A program made the translations under genes and the position numbers. A DNA stretch of 64,000 bases, from NCBI GenBank assembly GCA_964462035.1, contig CAYXAP010000003.1:273205-337204 (forward strand), given 5' to 3'. This DNA comes from UBA1660 sp964462035 (GTDB lineage: Bacteria; Myxococcota_A; Polyangia; Polyangiales; Houyiibacteriaceae). The notes beneath the pieces are model-generated. The model was not told where the DNA came from. It made no database searches and saw nothing but the letters and a program-made list of their open reading frames with translations. Below, piece after piece: positions 17,149 to 25,772 of this stretch (positions are counted from its first letter, which is position 1; each line of letters begins with the position of its first letter).

Positions 17149-17622
17149 CTACTTGGCTTCGGGCGGAACCGGCGGGGGCACTGCGACGAGACCAGTGAAG
17201 CTCTCGCGCTTGCGGCGCATCCGCTCCTTGGGCTCGATGACCTCGATCTCGAGGACCAGATCGTCGTACTCCGACGGCTCCATCTCGAGGGTCTTGGCCA
17301 GGTCACGAACGAACTGGTCCTCCCGGAGATCCACTTCGCCGTCGGCGTCGACCATCTTGGTCACGAGCTCGAGCAGCCGGCGCTTCTGCATCGGCGGGTC
17401 GGACATGAAGTCGCGCACCGCGTCCCCCATGTCGAACTCGATGATGCTGAACTCGCGGATGTGCTGGTCGACCTCCGACGGGAGCTCCTCGGGGGTCGTG
17501 AGCAGAAGGTCGGCGATCACCCGCCGAGCTTCCTCGTCCTCTTCGCCCATCATCGTCCCGTCGGAGTAGATGGCCGCGCAGAGCAGCTCGGTGATCGTGT
17601 GGATGCGTTCGCGGACCTTCAC
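17149..17622 (-). CDS. TerB-like protein
   Basis: 157-aa acidic, all-helical cytoplasmic protein resembling the TerB fold. It contains two similar segments with the acidic/hydrophobic pattern of that family, AIYSDGTMMGEEDEEARRVI at about 17-36 and VDADGEVDLREDQFV at about 91-105, the latter like the DGEV..E motif of TerB. The C-terminal 35 residues are basic then Pro-rich. TerB-type proteins are linked to stress or metal responses and often act as adaptors, and the specific role here is unknown. It is in the same direction as prfC, 53 nt upstream. Confidence 0.65.
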   Translation of the reverse strand: MKVRERIHTITELLCAAIYSDGTMMGEEDEEARRVIADLLLTTPEELPSEVDQHIREFSIIEFDMGDAVRDFMSDPPMQKRRLLELVTKMVDADGEVDLREDQFVRDLAKTLEMEPSEYDDLVLEIEVIEPKERMRRKRESFTGLVAVPPPVPPEAK

Positions 17623-17704
17623 GGCATTCGTGATGGCAGAATCCAGGGCGCCGGCAAGCCGCGAATTGGGGTCACTCGGTCACGATTTCCTAACATCGCG
17701 GCCC

Positions 17705-18649
17705 ATGAGCGAGCTCCGAGTCCTCACCTACAACGTCAAGCTCCTGCCGCCTCACGTGAAGCTGGGCGTCGCACCGCGCGGCTTGCCCATCGGCTTCTGG
17801 GAGCGGGGCAAGCACGCCACTCCCGACGACGCCCGCGCGAAGGCGATCCTGGCGGCGATTCTCGCCGGCGGCTGGGACGTCGTGTGCCTGCAGGAAGTCT
17901 TCCAGGAGCCGACTCGCGCGGTGCTCCGGCGAGGCTTCCAGAAGGCCGGCTACCACGTGATCGACAAGGCCCACGCTGGGGACCTCCTGAACGAGGACAG
18001 TGGCCTCTTCGTCGCCTCGAAGCTGCCGGTCGTGCACCACCGCTTCGAGGAGTTCGCCGCGAAGGAAGGCTCCGACGCCCTGGCCGACAAGGGCGTGCTC
18101 GGCGTCTGCCTGAAGGCGCCGAAGGCATGGAAGGCCAAGCCCCATCAGCTCTTCCTCTTCGCGACCCACCTGCAGGCGAGCGGCGACCACACCCGCCGCC
18201 ACCAGATCCGCCAGCTCCAGCGCTTCATCCGGGGGATGCTCCACCCGATCGGCAAGAAGAGCGCAGTCAGCGCCATCCTCGTCGGCGACATGAACGTTCG
18301 CGCCGAAGAGGTCTGCACTGGCTGTCAGGGGCTCACGACCACCGGTGAGTACCGCGCGATGATGTCGATCCTCGACCACCCCCGCGACCTCTTCCGCGAG
18401 CTCAACGGCAACGCCCTCGGCGCGACCTGGGACGGGCACGCCAACCCCCGGATGATCCGTGGCAACGATCGCCGCGCCATGCGCATCGACTACGCCTTCG
18501 CGTACGACTTCGTCCCCGAGGACGACCCCCACGCCGAGCTCGCGCGGCTCAAGAAGCTCCACTGCAAGGCCGCGGCGGTCGAACCTTTCCAGACGGGCAA
18601 GCTCGCGCTCAGCGACCACTACGGGGTCGCCGCCACACTGCATCCTTGA
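17705..18649 (+). CDS. Endonuclease/exonuclease/phosphatase-fold phosphodiesterase (sphingomyelinase-like)
   Basis: 314 aa with the full EEP catalytic series: TYNVKLLP near residue 8, metal-binding Glu in VCLQEVFQ, SGLFVASKLPV, ATHLQA, GDMNV and the C-terminal SDHYGV. The order and the SGL-SKLP segment are most like neutral sphingomyelinase/phospholipase C relatives of this fold, so a Mg-dependent phosphodiester hydrolase acting on lipid or nucleotide is likely. No signal peptide is visible, which is unusual if the substrate is a host lipid. It is convergent with a lipid-kinase-like gene 3 nt away. Confidence 0.8.
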   Translation: MSELRVLTYNVKLLPPHVKLGVAPRGLPIGFWERGKHATPDDARAKAILAAILAGGWDVVCLQEVFQEPTRAVLRRGFQKAGYHVIDKAHAGDLLNEDSGLFVASKLPVVHHRFEEFAAKEGSDALADKGVLGVCLKAPKAWKAKPHQLFLFATHLQASGDHTRRHQIRQLQRFIRGMLHPIGKKSAVSAILVGDMNVRAEEVCTGCQGLTTTGEYRAMMSILDHPRDLFRELNGNALGATWDGHANPRMIRGNDRRAMRIDYAFAYDFVPEDDPHAELARLKKLHCKAAAVEPFQTGKLALSDHYGVAATLHP

Positions 18650-18652
18650 AGG

Positions 18653-19606
18653 CTAGATGAGCAGGAGCGCCGCGGCGACGCCAGCGGTGCCGAGCGGGAT
18701 CGAGAGGTTGTCGTCGATCCGGAAGCTGAAGAGCTCGAAGAGGGTGCCAGCGAGGGCCGCACCGACGGCGACCATGGGCATGCGCCAGCCGGTGGTCAGC
18801 TCGGGGTGCAGGGTGAGGAGCACCGCAGTGATGGCGGCGACGGCGACCAAGAAGAACGCGCCGCTGCCCTCCAGGGTCCGGCCGTTCACGAGTGGATGCT
18901 TGCCGAAACGCCGACCGACGAGGGCGGCCGCCGGATCGGCGAAGCCGAGCACCGCCACACCCATCGCGCCCAGCTCGGGGCGGCCGGTGAGCGCCAGGAA
19001 GAAGAGGGCGACCACGAACCACGTCCCGGAGTTCACACGGTGGTTCTCATAGGGGTGCGCGACCGGCCCGAAGAGGGCCATGATCTTGTCGTTCCACGCC
19101 GGGCTGAAGCGCCGCGAGATCTCCAGGAAGAGAACGAGCCCGAGCGCGCAGCTGGCGGGCCACATGATGTACTCGAAGGGCACCAGCTCGATGAGCGCGA
19201 TGACGATCACCGAGTTCAGGACGTGGAAGAGGTTCCGGACATAGTTCGTGGGCCGGAGGCTCGGTACGTGTACGGCCTGCTCACGGAGCGCCTGGACGAG
19301 ATCCTCGTAGGCCGGCTGGAGCTCCTGGCGGACCTCGACCCAGCGCTCGGCCGCGCTCGGCTCCGGCAGGTGCGGGAGCTTCGAACGGAGGAGGGCGGCG
19401 AAGCGCTGGAGCCGCTCCACGAAGCTCTTGTCGGCCTCGGGGGCGGCCCGTTCGGCCAGGGCGCTGAGGCCCTCCGTGATGCGTTCGAGCTGGGCTCGGA
19501 CCTGGGCGGCCTTCTCGGCGCGCCACCGAGCGGGGTCGAGGTTTCGCAGGGCTGCGTGCAGATCCACCATCAAGGGGCGGGAGGCCTGGGCAAGAGCTGC
19601 CGTCAT
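18653..19606 (-). CDS. CTP-type lipid kinase (dolichol/phytol/diacylglycerol kinase group)
   Basis: 317 aa. The N-terminal third is soluble and helical (Arg/Glu/Leu-rich, possible coiled coil). The C-terminal half holds about six membrane helices. The signature of the SEC59/DGK1/VTE5 group, GFADPAAALVGRRFGK followed by NGRTLEGSGAFF, is at about residues 235-265. Enzymes of this group phosphorylate lipid alcohols with CTP in the membrane. ATG 19606 is used. The N-terminal soluble extension is not typical for the family and may be a regulatory part. Confidence 0.8.
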   Translation of the reverse strand: MTAALAQASRPLMVDLHAALRNLDPARWRAEKAAQVRAQLERITEGLSALAERAAPEADKSFVERLQRFAALLRSKLPHLPEPSAAERWVEVRQELQPAYEDLVQALREQAVHVPSLRPTNYVRNLFHVLNSVIVIALIELVPFEYIMWPASCALGLVLFLEISRRFSPAWNDKIMALFGPVAHPYENHRVNSGTWFVVALFFLALTGRPELGAMGVAVLGFADPAAALVGRRFGKHPLVNGRTLEGSGAFFLVAVAAITAVLLTLHPELTTGWRMPMVAVGAALAGTLFELFSFRIDDNLSIPLGTAGVAAALLLI

Positions 19607-19700
19607 CAAGGGGCGATGATGACACGAATGTCGCGATCGACCCAGCCGGCGTGTGCGTCCGCGCTGGCCCCCTGCCCGATGGGGGCCTAACCTCCGATCG

Positions 19701-20651
19701 ATGGCGGTTCCCGGTTCGCTCTATCCCCCCCTCGACGCCTACGACGACGGTCACCTGGAGGTGGGGGATGGCCACTCCATCTACTACGAGCAGTGCGGCA
19801 ACCCCGACGGAAAGCCGGCGCTCTTCGTCCACGGCGGGCCGGGCGGCGGCACGGACCCGTCCCAGCGGCGCTTCTGGGATCCGAAGGCCTACCGCATCGT
19901 GCTCTTCGACCAACGCGGCTGCGGCAAGTCGACCCCGCACGCCAGCCTCGAGAGCAACACGACGGGTCACCTGATCGCGGACATGGAGAAGCTTCGCGAG
20001 CACCTCGGCATCGAGCGGTGGCAGCTCTTCGGCGGCAGCTGGGGGAGCACGCTCTCGCTCGCGTACGCCGAGGCACACCCGGAGCGCGTCACCGAGCTCA
20101 TCCTCCGCGGCATCTTCCTGGTGCGCCGGGAAGAGGTCCGTTGGTACTACCAGAGCGGCGCGAGCCGCTTCTTTCCGGACGCTTGGGAGAGCTTCCTCGC
20201 GCCCATTCCGGAAGCCGAGCGGGACGATCTCGTCAGCGCCTACCACCACCGGCTGACCAGTGACGACGAGTCGGTGCGCCTCGCGGCGGCCCGGGCGTGG
20301 AGCATGTGGGAAGGGTCGACGAGCCGGCTGCAGGTCGACCCGGCGTTGGTCGCGCGCACGAGCGAGCCACGCTTCGCGGAAGCCTTCGCGCGCATCGAGT
20401 GCCACTACTTCGTCAACGAGGGCTTCATCGACGAGGGTCAGCTGCTCCGGGACGTCGATCGGATCCGGCACATCCCGGGTGTGATCGTTCAGGGTCGCTA
20501 CGACGTGGTCTGCCCACCGAAGAGCGCGTGGGATCTGCACCGCGCGTGGCCGGAGGCGGAGCTGACCATCGTGGGTGCTGCGGGGCACTCGGCGCTCGAA
20601 GAAGGCACCGCGGAGGCGCTGGTCGCCGCCACGAACGGTTTTCGCCCTTGA
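19701..20651 (+). CDS. pip: Proline iminopeptidase
   Basis: 316-aa alpha/beta hydrolase of peptidase family S33 that removes N-terminal proline from peptides. HGGPGGG at 44-50 forms the oxyanion side, DQRGCGKSTP (70-79) is typical of the family, and the nucleophile S113 lies in GGSWGS (111-116). The catalytic Asp is in GRYDVVCPP and the His in AAGHSALEE. Length and motif order match bacterial Pip. ATG 19701 begins the usual N terminus. It is cytoplasmic, as no signal peptide is seen. Confidence 0.95.
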   Translation: MAVPGSLYPPLDAYDDGHLEVGDGHSIYYEQCGNPDGKPALFVHGGPGGGTDPSQRRFWDPKAYRIVLFDQRGCGKSTPHASLESNTTGHLIADMEKLREHLGIERWQLFGGSWGSTLSLAYAEAHPERVTELILRGIFLVRREEVRWYYQSGASRFFPDAWESFLAPIPEAERDDLVSAYHHRLTSDDESVRLAAARAWSMWEGSTSRLQVDPALVARTSEPRFAEAFARIECHYFVNEGFIDEGQLLRDVDRIRHIPGVIVQGRYDVVCPPKSAWDLHRAWPEAELTIVGAAGHSALEEGTAEALVAATNGFRP

Positions 20652-20771
20652 CCTTCCGGGCTCGATGACCCGTCCCGTCGTTTTCCCGCCTCACTGAAAG
20701 GACTGGCATTCCTGCGAGACCCACCCAAAGAATGGGGGTCTGACGACGACGCCCGTCCCCTCAGGAGTCCC

Positions 20772-21008
20772 ATGAGCGCAGCGCAGGAATTCGACCACCG
20801 TGACGCACCCAACGAGTCCGACCCCGACGAAAGGCCGTCCGGTATCCGCCGTACGAGTCGGGTCCGGGTCGCGGCGCACCAGGGCAGGGCGTCCAGCCCG
20901 GAGATCGGCGAGGCGCCGGTCGACAACGGCGTCCGCGGGCTCCGGCTGATCATCGGCTTCTGGGCCGTCGTGGTGGTGGCCGTGGTCGCCTGGCTCGCAT
21001 TGCGCTGA
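20772..21008 (+). CDS. Small tail-anchored membrane protein
   Basis: 78 aa. The first 50 residues are hydrophilic and charged (Asp/Glu/Arg-rich). One hydrophobic helix (about 58-77, LRLIIGFWAVVVVAVVAWLA) forms the C terminus. It would be held in the inner membrane by this tail with the N terminus in the cytoplasm. I recognise no family. Codon use with GC-rich third positions and an in-frame ATG support it. It lies between pip and the FAD oxidoreductase. The 120-nt gap before it contains only a weak hairpin (AGACCC...GGGTCT). Confidence 0.55.
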   Translation: MSAAQEFDHRDAPNESDPDERPSGIRRTSRVRVAAHQGRASSPEIGEAPVDNGVRGLRLIIGFWAVVVVAVVAWLALR

Positions 21009-21086
21009 TCGGATCGAGCCCACCCGTCGCGCGGAAAGGGTGACCGCCTGGTCGCGCTTCGGCCCGAGTCGGCGTATAGCTCCCAG

Positions 21087-22457
21087 ATGAGCTCACTTCC
21101 CGATCGGGTCGACGTCGTCATCATCGGAGCCGGAACGGCCGGCGCCGCCGCAGCGTTCCACCTCGCGCGTCGCGGGATGAGCGCGCTCTGTCTCGATCGG
21201 CGACCGCTCGACGGCGCGGGTGCCCACTGGGTCAACAGCGTGGCGGTGAACCTCTTCGAAGAGGCCGCCATCCCGCTTCCCGAGGGCGACGAGATCGTCG
21301 GCGGCAACCGGCCCTTCTACCTCTTCGCCGGTTGGGGGCCGCGGCGGATCGAGCTCGACAGCCATGGCGCGCCGGAGCTCGACATGCGGAAGCTCGTGGC
21401 GCGGCTGCAGGGGCTCGCTGCGGGCGCGGGTGCGACGCTCGTCGGTGGCGTGCGAGTCGAGGCCGTGGACGAGACCCAGGTCCACACGACCGAAGGCTCC
21501 GTCCGATCGCGGTGGGTGGTCGATGCGTCGGGGTTGGCCGGTCTGCGCCTGCTCGGTCCGCCGAGGGTGCCGGCGCGCGATCTCTGTTCGGCGGCCCAGT
21601 CATCCTTTCGCCTCGCCGACGACGCGGCGGCACGAGCCTTCTGGGCGGAGCGCGACGCGAGCTTCGGTGACAACCTCTGCTTCGCGGGCGTCGCCGGTGG
21701 CTACTCCATCCTCAACGTCCACGTACACCACGACGAAGTCGGAATCCTCACGGGGACGATTCCCGGGGAGGGCAACGTCTCCGGCACCGCGCTACTCCGT
21801 AGCTTCGTCGAGCGGCACGACTGGATCGGCGAGGAGATCCACGGCGGCTCGCGCGCCATCCCGGTGCGGCGCCCCTTCGACCGGCTCACCGACGGCCGGG
21901 TGATCGCGATCGGCGACGCCGCGTCACAGGTCTTTCCGGCCCACGGCTCCGGCATCGGCGCCGGAATGATCGCTGCTCGGAAGCTCGCCGATGCGCTGGC
22001 CGACGGCCGTGGCGCTCATGGGTTCGCCGCCGAGTGGATGCGCACCGAAGGCGGGAAGTTCGCCTCCTACGACGTATTCCGGCGCTTCACCCAACGGACG
22101 GGCGAGGCTGACCTCGAGACGCTCCTGCGGACCGGTCTGATGGACCAGGTCACCGCGAAGGCCGCCAAGCTACAGGTCGCGCCGGACTTCCCGCCAGCGG
22201 TGATCCCGGCGAAGCTCCGCGGCCTGGCGCAGGCGGGCGGCCTCGGCGCGCGGGTCGTCGCCACGGTCGCCAAGATGGAGCTGACGAAGGCGCTCTACCG
22301 TCGCTACCCGGAGGACCCGTCGAAGCTCCCGGCATGGTCGCGCGCGGCGGGGTTCCTCTTCGGCGATCCGCCGGACGTCACGGGCGCGCTTCCGTCACGG
22401 CCGCGCTACGAGCCGGCGCCGACGACCGACGATCGCCCCTCCGCCCGCCCCAACTGA
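21087..22457 (+). CDS. FAD-dependent oxidoreductase (geranylgeranyl reductase-like)
   Basis: 456 aa. The N-terminal dinucleotide motif GAGTAG (14-19) opens a Rossmann fold. The FAD motif GDAASQVFPAHGSGIGAG near 280 is the GD box of flavoprotein monooxygenases and geranylgeranyl reductases. The C-terminal 100 residues are not conserved in any pattern I know. It probably reduces or hydroxylates an isoprenoid or similar hydrophobic substrate in the cytoplasm or at the membrane surface. Its stop codon abuts that of the convergent thioesterase (shared TGATCA). Confidence 0.85.
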   Translation: MSSLPDRVDVVIIGAGTAGAAAAFHLARRGMSALCLDRRPLDGAGAHWVNSVAVNLFEEAAIPLPEGDEIVGGNRPFYLFAGWGPRRIELDSHGAPELDMRKLVARLQGLAAGAGATLVGGVRVEAVDETQVHTTEGSVRSRWVVDASGLAGLRLLGPPRVPARDLCSAAQSSFRLADDAAARAFWAERDASFGDNLCFAGVAGGYSILNVHVHHDEVGILTGTIPGEGNVSGTALLRSFVERHDWIGEEIHGGSRAIPVRRPFDRLTDGRVIAIGDAASQVFPAHGSGIGAGMIAARKLADALADGRGAHGFAAEWMRTEGGKFASYDVFRRFTQRTGEADLETLLRTGLMDQVTAKAAKLQVAPDFPPAVIPAKLRGLAQAGGLGARVVATVAKMELTKALYRRYPEDPSKLPAWSRAAGFLFGDPPDVTGALPSRPRYEPAPTTDDRPSARPN

Positions 22458-22883
22458 TCAACTGCCGATCAGCGGGCTCACGACGGAGCGGAAGCGGTCG
22501 CTCCAGGAACAGGGGGCATTGGTCTCGGGATCGAGGCGGACGAGGCGCGTGCTCGAGGTCGCGTGGGTGACGTCGCCGTGGCGCCCTTTGACTTTGGCTT
22601 CGATGATCAGGCTCGAGTTGCCGAGCTTCGGGAGCCGTAGCTCCACCGAGAGCTCGCCTTCGCCACGGACCGGGGCCAGGTACTCGATCTCGTGGGCGGC
22701 CACGACGTGAAACTTGTCCGGGTTCACGGCGAGGTCGTCCTCCCACCGGAAGCCGAGGGTCTGCAGGAGCTCTCCGCGCGCGCGCTCGATGAAGAGCAGG
22801 TAGCGCACGTTGTGGAGGATGTTGAGCGCGTCGAGGTCGTCGAAGTAGACGCGCTGGATGGACCGGAAGGGCATGGAGACCAT
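22458..22883 (-). CDS. Acyl-CoA thioesterase, 4HBT hot-dog fold
   Basis: 141 aa from ATG 22883, which places the family N terminus (MVSMPFRSIQRVYFDDLD) correctly; GTG 22913 is the alternative. The hot-dog catalytic region FDDLDALNILHNVRYLLFIE contains the Asp and the HN of the 4HBT family (YxDxD..GhvNN). The rest is beta-rich as expected. It would hydrolyse acyl-CoA in the cytoplasm, but chain length is not evident. It is convergent with the FAD oxidoreductase and divergent from the large lipoprotein. Confidence 0.85.
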   Translation of the reverse strand: MVSMPFRSIQRVYFDDLDALNILHNVRYLLFIERARGELLQTLGFRWEDDLAVNPDKFHVVAAHEIEYLAPVRGEGELSVELRLPKLGNSSLIIEAKVKGRHGDVTHATSSTRLVRLDPETNAPCSWSDRFRSVVSPLIGS

Positions 22884-22939
22884 GGCCGGCCGATCATGGG
22901 GCAGGAGTGACACGACCGCTAGACGCTATGCTCGCCGTC

Positions 22940-25486
22940 ATGGGGCGAGGGGTGGCGGTGGCGCTGTGGTTGGGTGCGTTCGGATGCGGCGGGGTGGCGA
23001 CGCCCGCGCCGCGAGTCGTCGACTCACCCACGGAGACGGAGCCCGAAGCGCTCTCTCCGTCGCTGGCGCTGCACCCGCCGTCGGGCGATTCGCACGTGGT
23101 CGAGGTCGGTCCGCCGCTCCGGATGGTTCGTGGCGGGCTGCGTGTCGAGGTGGAGGGAGCGGAGTCTCGCCTCGCCGACCAGCAGCATTGGGCCCCGCTG
23201 ATCGGTGCCTCGCGCGTCGACGGGGGCTGGGTGTTCGTCGACGCCGACGGTGTCGTCACGCGCAGCGAGTCGTTCACCGGACCGCTCGAGCGGCTGGGCG
23301 AGCTGCCTCGCAAACCGGTGCGTGGCTCGCCCTTCCAGAACGCGCCGGGTGGCCTCTGCGTCGCCGACCGGCACGGGTGGCTCCACCTGATCCGTGGCGA
23401 AGGGCTCGAGCCAGCGATCCGTCCCGTCGCCGGCGAGCTCGCGCTCGGATGTCACGTCGTGACCGGGGAGGGCGCTCTGGTGGACCGCGCGTTGACCTGG
23501 GTGGACGGAGGCCGGCTCTTTCGGCTCGGGGAGTCGCCGACGGAGCTCTTGCCGCCACCGAACGCGCTCCTCGCCGACGGGGCCCCCGACGGCTTGCGCT
23601 TCGGAGATCTCGCGTATGGGAGCACCGGGCCGGTCCAGACGGTGGCGGCGGTGCCCGAAGCGCCGAACCTGTGGCGGACCTTCCGCGATGGGGAGCCGCT
23701 CCGAGGCTTCGAGGGGAAGTCCCTGGGCCCCGACGTCCTGCTCGGAGACGGGCTGCTCGACCTCCGCTCCGGCGATTGGACGCGGCTGAGTAGCGAAGCG
23801 TGCGAACGCGCAGCCTTCACCGACGACGCGTGGATCCTCGACTGCGGTGACGAACGATACGTGAGCACCGACGGCCTGACGCTGACCCCGTGGCCGTGGA
23901 GCGCGGAGGCACTCCCGGCGGGGCCGGACCATGCGGTCGAGTGCGAGGAGCGGACCTGGGTGTCCTACGTGATCGAGCCCGACCTCGCCGAGTGTCGTCT
24001 GCTCGACCGCGCGGGCGACGACGTGACGCCGGTCGGCTGGGCCGGCGCGCCGGGGACCATCGTCCGGGCTCGCGGGCGGCAAGCGCTCTCGCTCGAGGTC
24101 GTGGAACGAGTGATGGTGCGACGTGAGCCCAGCGGGAGCACGGTCCCGCTGGGACAGGCCTTCGCTCCAACTCCTTCGTCGGACCACCTCGAGGTGCTCG
24201 CGTACCCGCTCGAGCTCGGGGCTGCGCACTGGTTCGATGGGACCCAGTGGCGACCGGTTCCCTTCGAGGGTGAGGCGCCGACCGGGCTTCGGTCCGTTCG
24301 ACTGACCGACGAGGGGCGAATCGTGGGGACCACCCATCCACCCGGCATCGCCGCCGGGACGGAGGCCGGGCTCCGCTGGGGACCCGCACCCGAGGGAGCC
24401 CGCTCGGCGCACTCCTTCGATGGGCGACTCGGCATGGCGAGCGGTCACGGCCGGGTCTGGTGGACCCGCGATGGCGGTCAGCGGTGGGAGGAGCTCCCGA
24501 TTCCGCTCGACGCCGACCTCGAACACGTGTCGGGGCGGGTCCTCGGTTCGCCCCGCTGCGCGGAAGTCGGCTGCGCCCTCGGCCCGCTCACCGTGCTCTG
24601 GCACGCGGACGCCGGGCGACTCTCCCCTCGAACCCGGCCGGAGCGCATCCTCGGACGGCGTGAGCCCTTCGCCGTCGAATCGCAGCCGGAGCCCACCGGG
24701 CGCGGGCTGGTGGGGGTGAGCTGTCCGGACCCCGGCGGTGCGTCGCGGGATTCGGAGCGCGGGTGCTCGACGGACCGCTTCGGTGCCACGTCGGTTCGCT
24801 GGTGCCAGTCGGGCCGCGAGCTCGAGGTGCGGGTCGGGCGCGGCCGGTCGCGCGAGGTGTTGCTCCCGACCGCCGCGCCTCCGCCCGGCTTCTACCTCTG
24901 GTATGCGGCTCCCGGATGGGCGGTCCTCACCGGCGAGGATTGGGTCGTGGTCGTCGGACCGCGAGGCGCGGGCGCCACCAACCGCGTCCACCGGATCGGG
25001 GCCGTCGGTCTGGTGGGTGGGGAGCTCCGCGTGCAGGCGGGACTGCGTCTCCTCCGCTTCGCTCCCGACGGCATGCAGGTCGGCGACCTCGTCCGGGCCT
25101 CCGACGCGCCCTGGGTCATGGGTCTGGGCGAGGGTGGAGAGCTCGTGGTGGGCGCCCGAGACGGGACGCTTCGAGCGATCGACGTCGATGGGTCGGAGAG
25201 CTCGCGTCACCCGATCGCGCTGCCCCAGATGGTCACGCCATGCGCACCCGACGTCGCCCCCACACTCCGCTTCTCCGTTCAGAACCTCGGCGAGCCACCG
25301 ACCCTGCGCTTCGTCGGACCCCAGGGCGAGACCGAGGCGTTCGCGTGGATGCACCTCGCCGTGGTGGGGGAAGGGGTCTGCTTCGAGTCCTTGGAGGACC
25401 GTCGCGGCACCGTGCGACTCGGGCCCGACGGCGCGACGATCGGTGGCAACGCCTGCGAGGTTCGCTGGAGTGACGAAGGCCCGTGA
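22940..25486 (+). CDS. Large beta-propeller-like lipoprotein
   Basis: 848 aa. The signal peptide MGRGVAVALWLGAFGC ends at lipobox AFGC (C16), and earlier in-frame starts at 22928 and 22907 would only lengthen the basic leader. The whole mature part is a series of short beta-strand units with recurring DG and WxxDGG elements (VDGGWVFVDADG, TRDGGQRWEELPI), the pattern of BNR/sialidase-type and WD-like propellers. About 15 cysteines are scattered. No catalytic motif is seen. It is an exported, membrane-anchored protein of unknown ligand. A strong terminator follows it. Confidence 0.7.
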   Translation: MGRGVAVALWLGAFGCGGVATPAPRVVDSPTETEPEALSPSLALHPPSGDSHVVEVGPPLRMVRGGLRVEVEGAESRLADQQHWAPLIGASRVDGGWVFVDADGVVTRSESFTGPLERLGELPRKPVRGSPFQNAPGGLCVADRHGWLHLIRGEGLEPAIRPVAGELALGCHVVTGEGALVDRALTWVDGGRLFRLGESPTELLPPPNALLADGAPDGLRFGDLAYGSTGPVQTVAAVPEAPNLWRTFRDGEPLRGFEGKSLGPDVLLGDGLLDLRSGDWTRLSSEACERAAFTDDAWILDCGDERYVSTDGLTLTPWPWSAEALPAGPDHAVECEERTWVSYVIEPDLAECRLLDRAGDDVTPVGWAGAPGTIVRARGRQALSLEVVERVMVRREPSGSTVPLGQAFAPTPSSDHLEVLAYPLELGAAHWFDGTQWRPVPFEGEAPTGLRSVRLTDEGRIVGTTHPPGIAAGTEAGLRWGPAPEGARSAHSFDGRLGMASGHGRVWWTRDGGQRWEELPIPLDADLEHVSGRVLGSPRCAEVGCALGPLTVLWHADAGRLSPRTRPERILGRREPFAVESQPEPTGRGLVGVSCPDPGGASRDSERGCSTDRFGATSVRWCQSGRELEVRVGRGRSREVLLPTAAPPPGFYLWYAAPGWAVLTGEDWVVVVGPRGAGATNRVHRIGAVGLVGGELRVQAGLRLLRFAPDGMQVGDLVRASDAPWVMGLGEGGELVVGARDGTLRAIDVDGSESSRHPIALPQMVTPCAPDVAPTLRFSVQNLGEPPTLRFVGPQGETEAFAWMHLAVVGEGVCFESLEDRRGTVRLGPDGATIGGNACEVRWSDEGP

Positions 25487-25488
25487 GG

Positions 25489-25515
25489 GCAGGCGTTCCC
25501 GCACGCCTGCAACTT
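25489..25515 (+). terminator. Intrinsic terminator after large lipoprotein gene
   Basis: GCAGGCG and CGCCTGC make a perfect 7-bp stem (25489-25495 with 25504-25510) followed by AACTTTT. This is the best intrinsic terminator on the plus strand here, 2 nt after the stop codon. Confidence 0.75.
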
Positions 25516-25552
25516 TTCTGACCCGATGACCCCCATCAGGCATCATGGGGGC

Positions 25553-25768
25553 GTGGACGATGACGACTTCCTGCGGGTCGGCACGGGGGTGCGGGTCCTC
25601 CCCGACTGCCCTCACACGCTGCCCTCCTACGCGCGGACCCAACGCGGCGTGGTGGTCGGGCACACCGAGGACGGCATGATCATGGTGAAGTTCGGCGAGG
25701 ATTGGGAGTTCCCGATCCCCGAGGACTGCCTCGAGCGCTACGTCCCGCCGCCCGACTCTGGCGACTGA
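25553..25768 (+). CDS. Small SH3-like hypothetical protein
   Basis: 71 aa. The middle part (GTGVRVLPDCPHTL, TQRGVVVGHTEDGMIMVKFG, then WEFPIPEDCLERY) reads as a compact five-strand beta barrel of the SH3/DUF type in small cytoplasmic proteins. GTG 25553 has GGGG just upstream and leaves room for a leader after the terminator; ATG 25526, 10 nt after the terminator T-run, is the alternative. Acidic N and C termini flank the barrel. No function is known. Confidence 0.55.
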   Translation: MDDDDFLRVGTGVRVLPDCPHTLPSYARTQRGVVVGHTEDGMIMVKFGEDWEFPIPEDCLERYVPPPDSGD

Positions 25769-25772
25769 AGGC

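Noticed and set aside
20718..20742. Imperfect hairpin AGACCC..GGGTCT downstream of pip
   Set aside because: A bulge, a short stem and no T-run make a terminator or operator call too weak.
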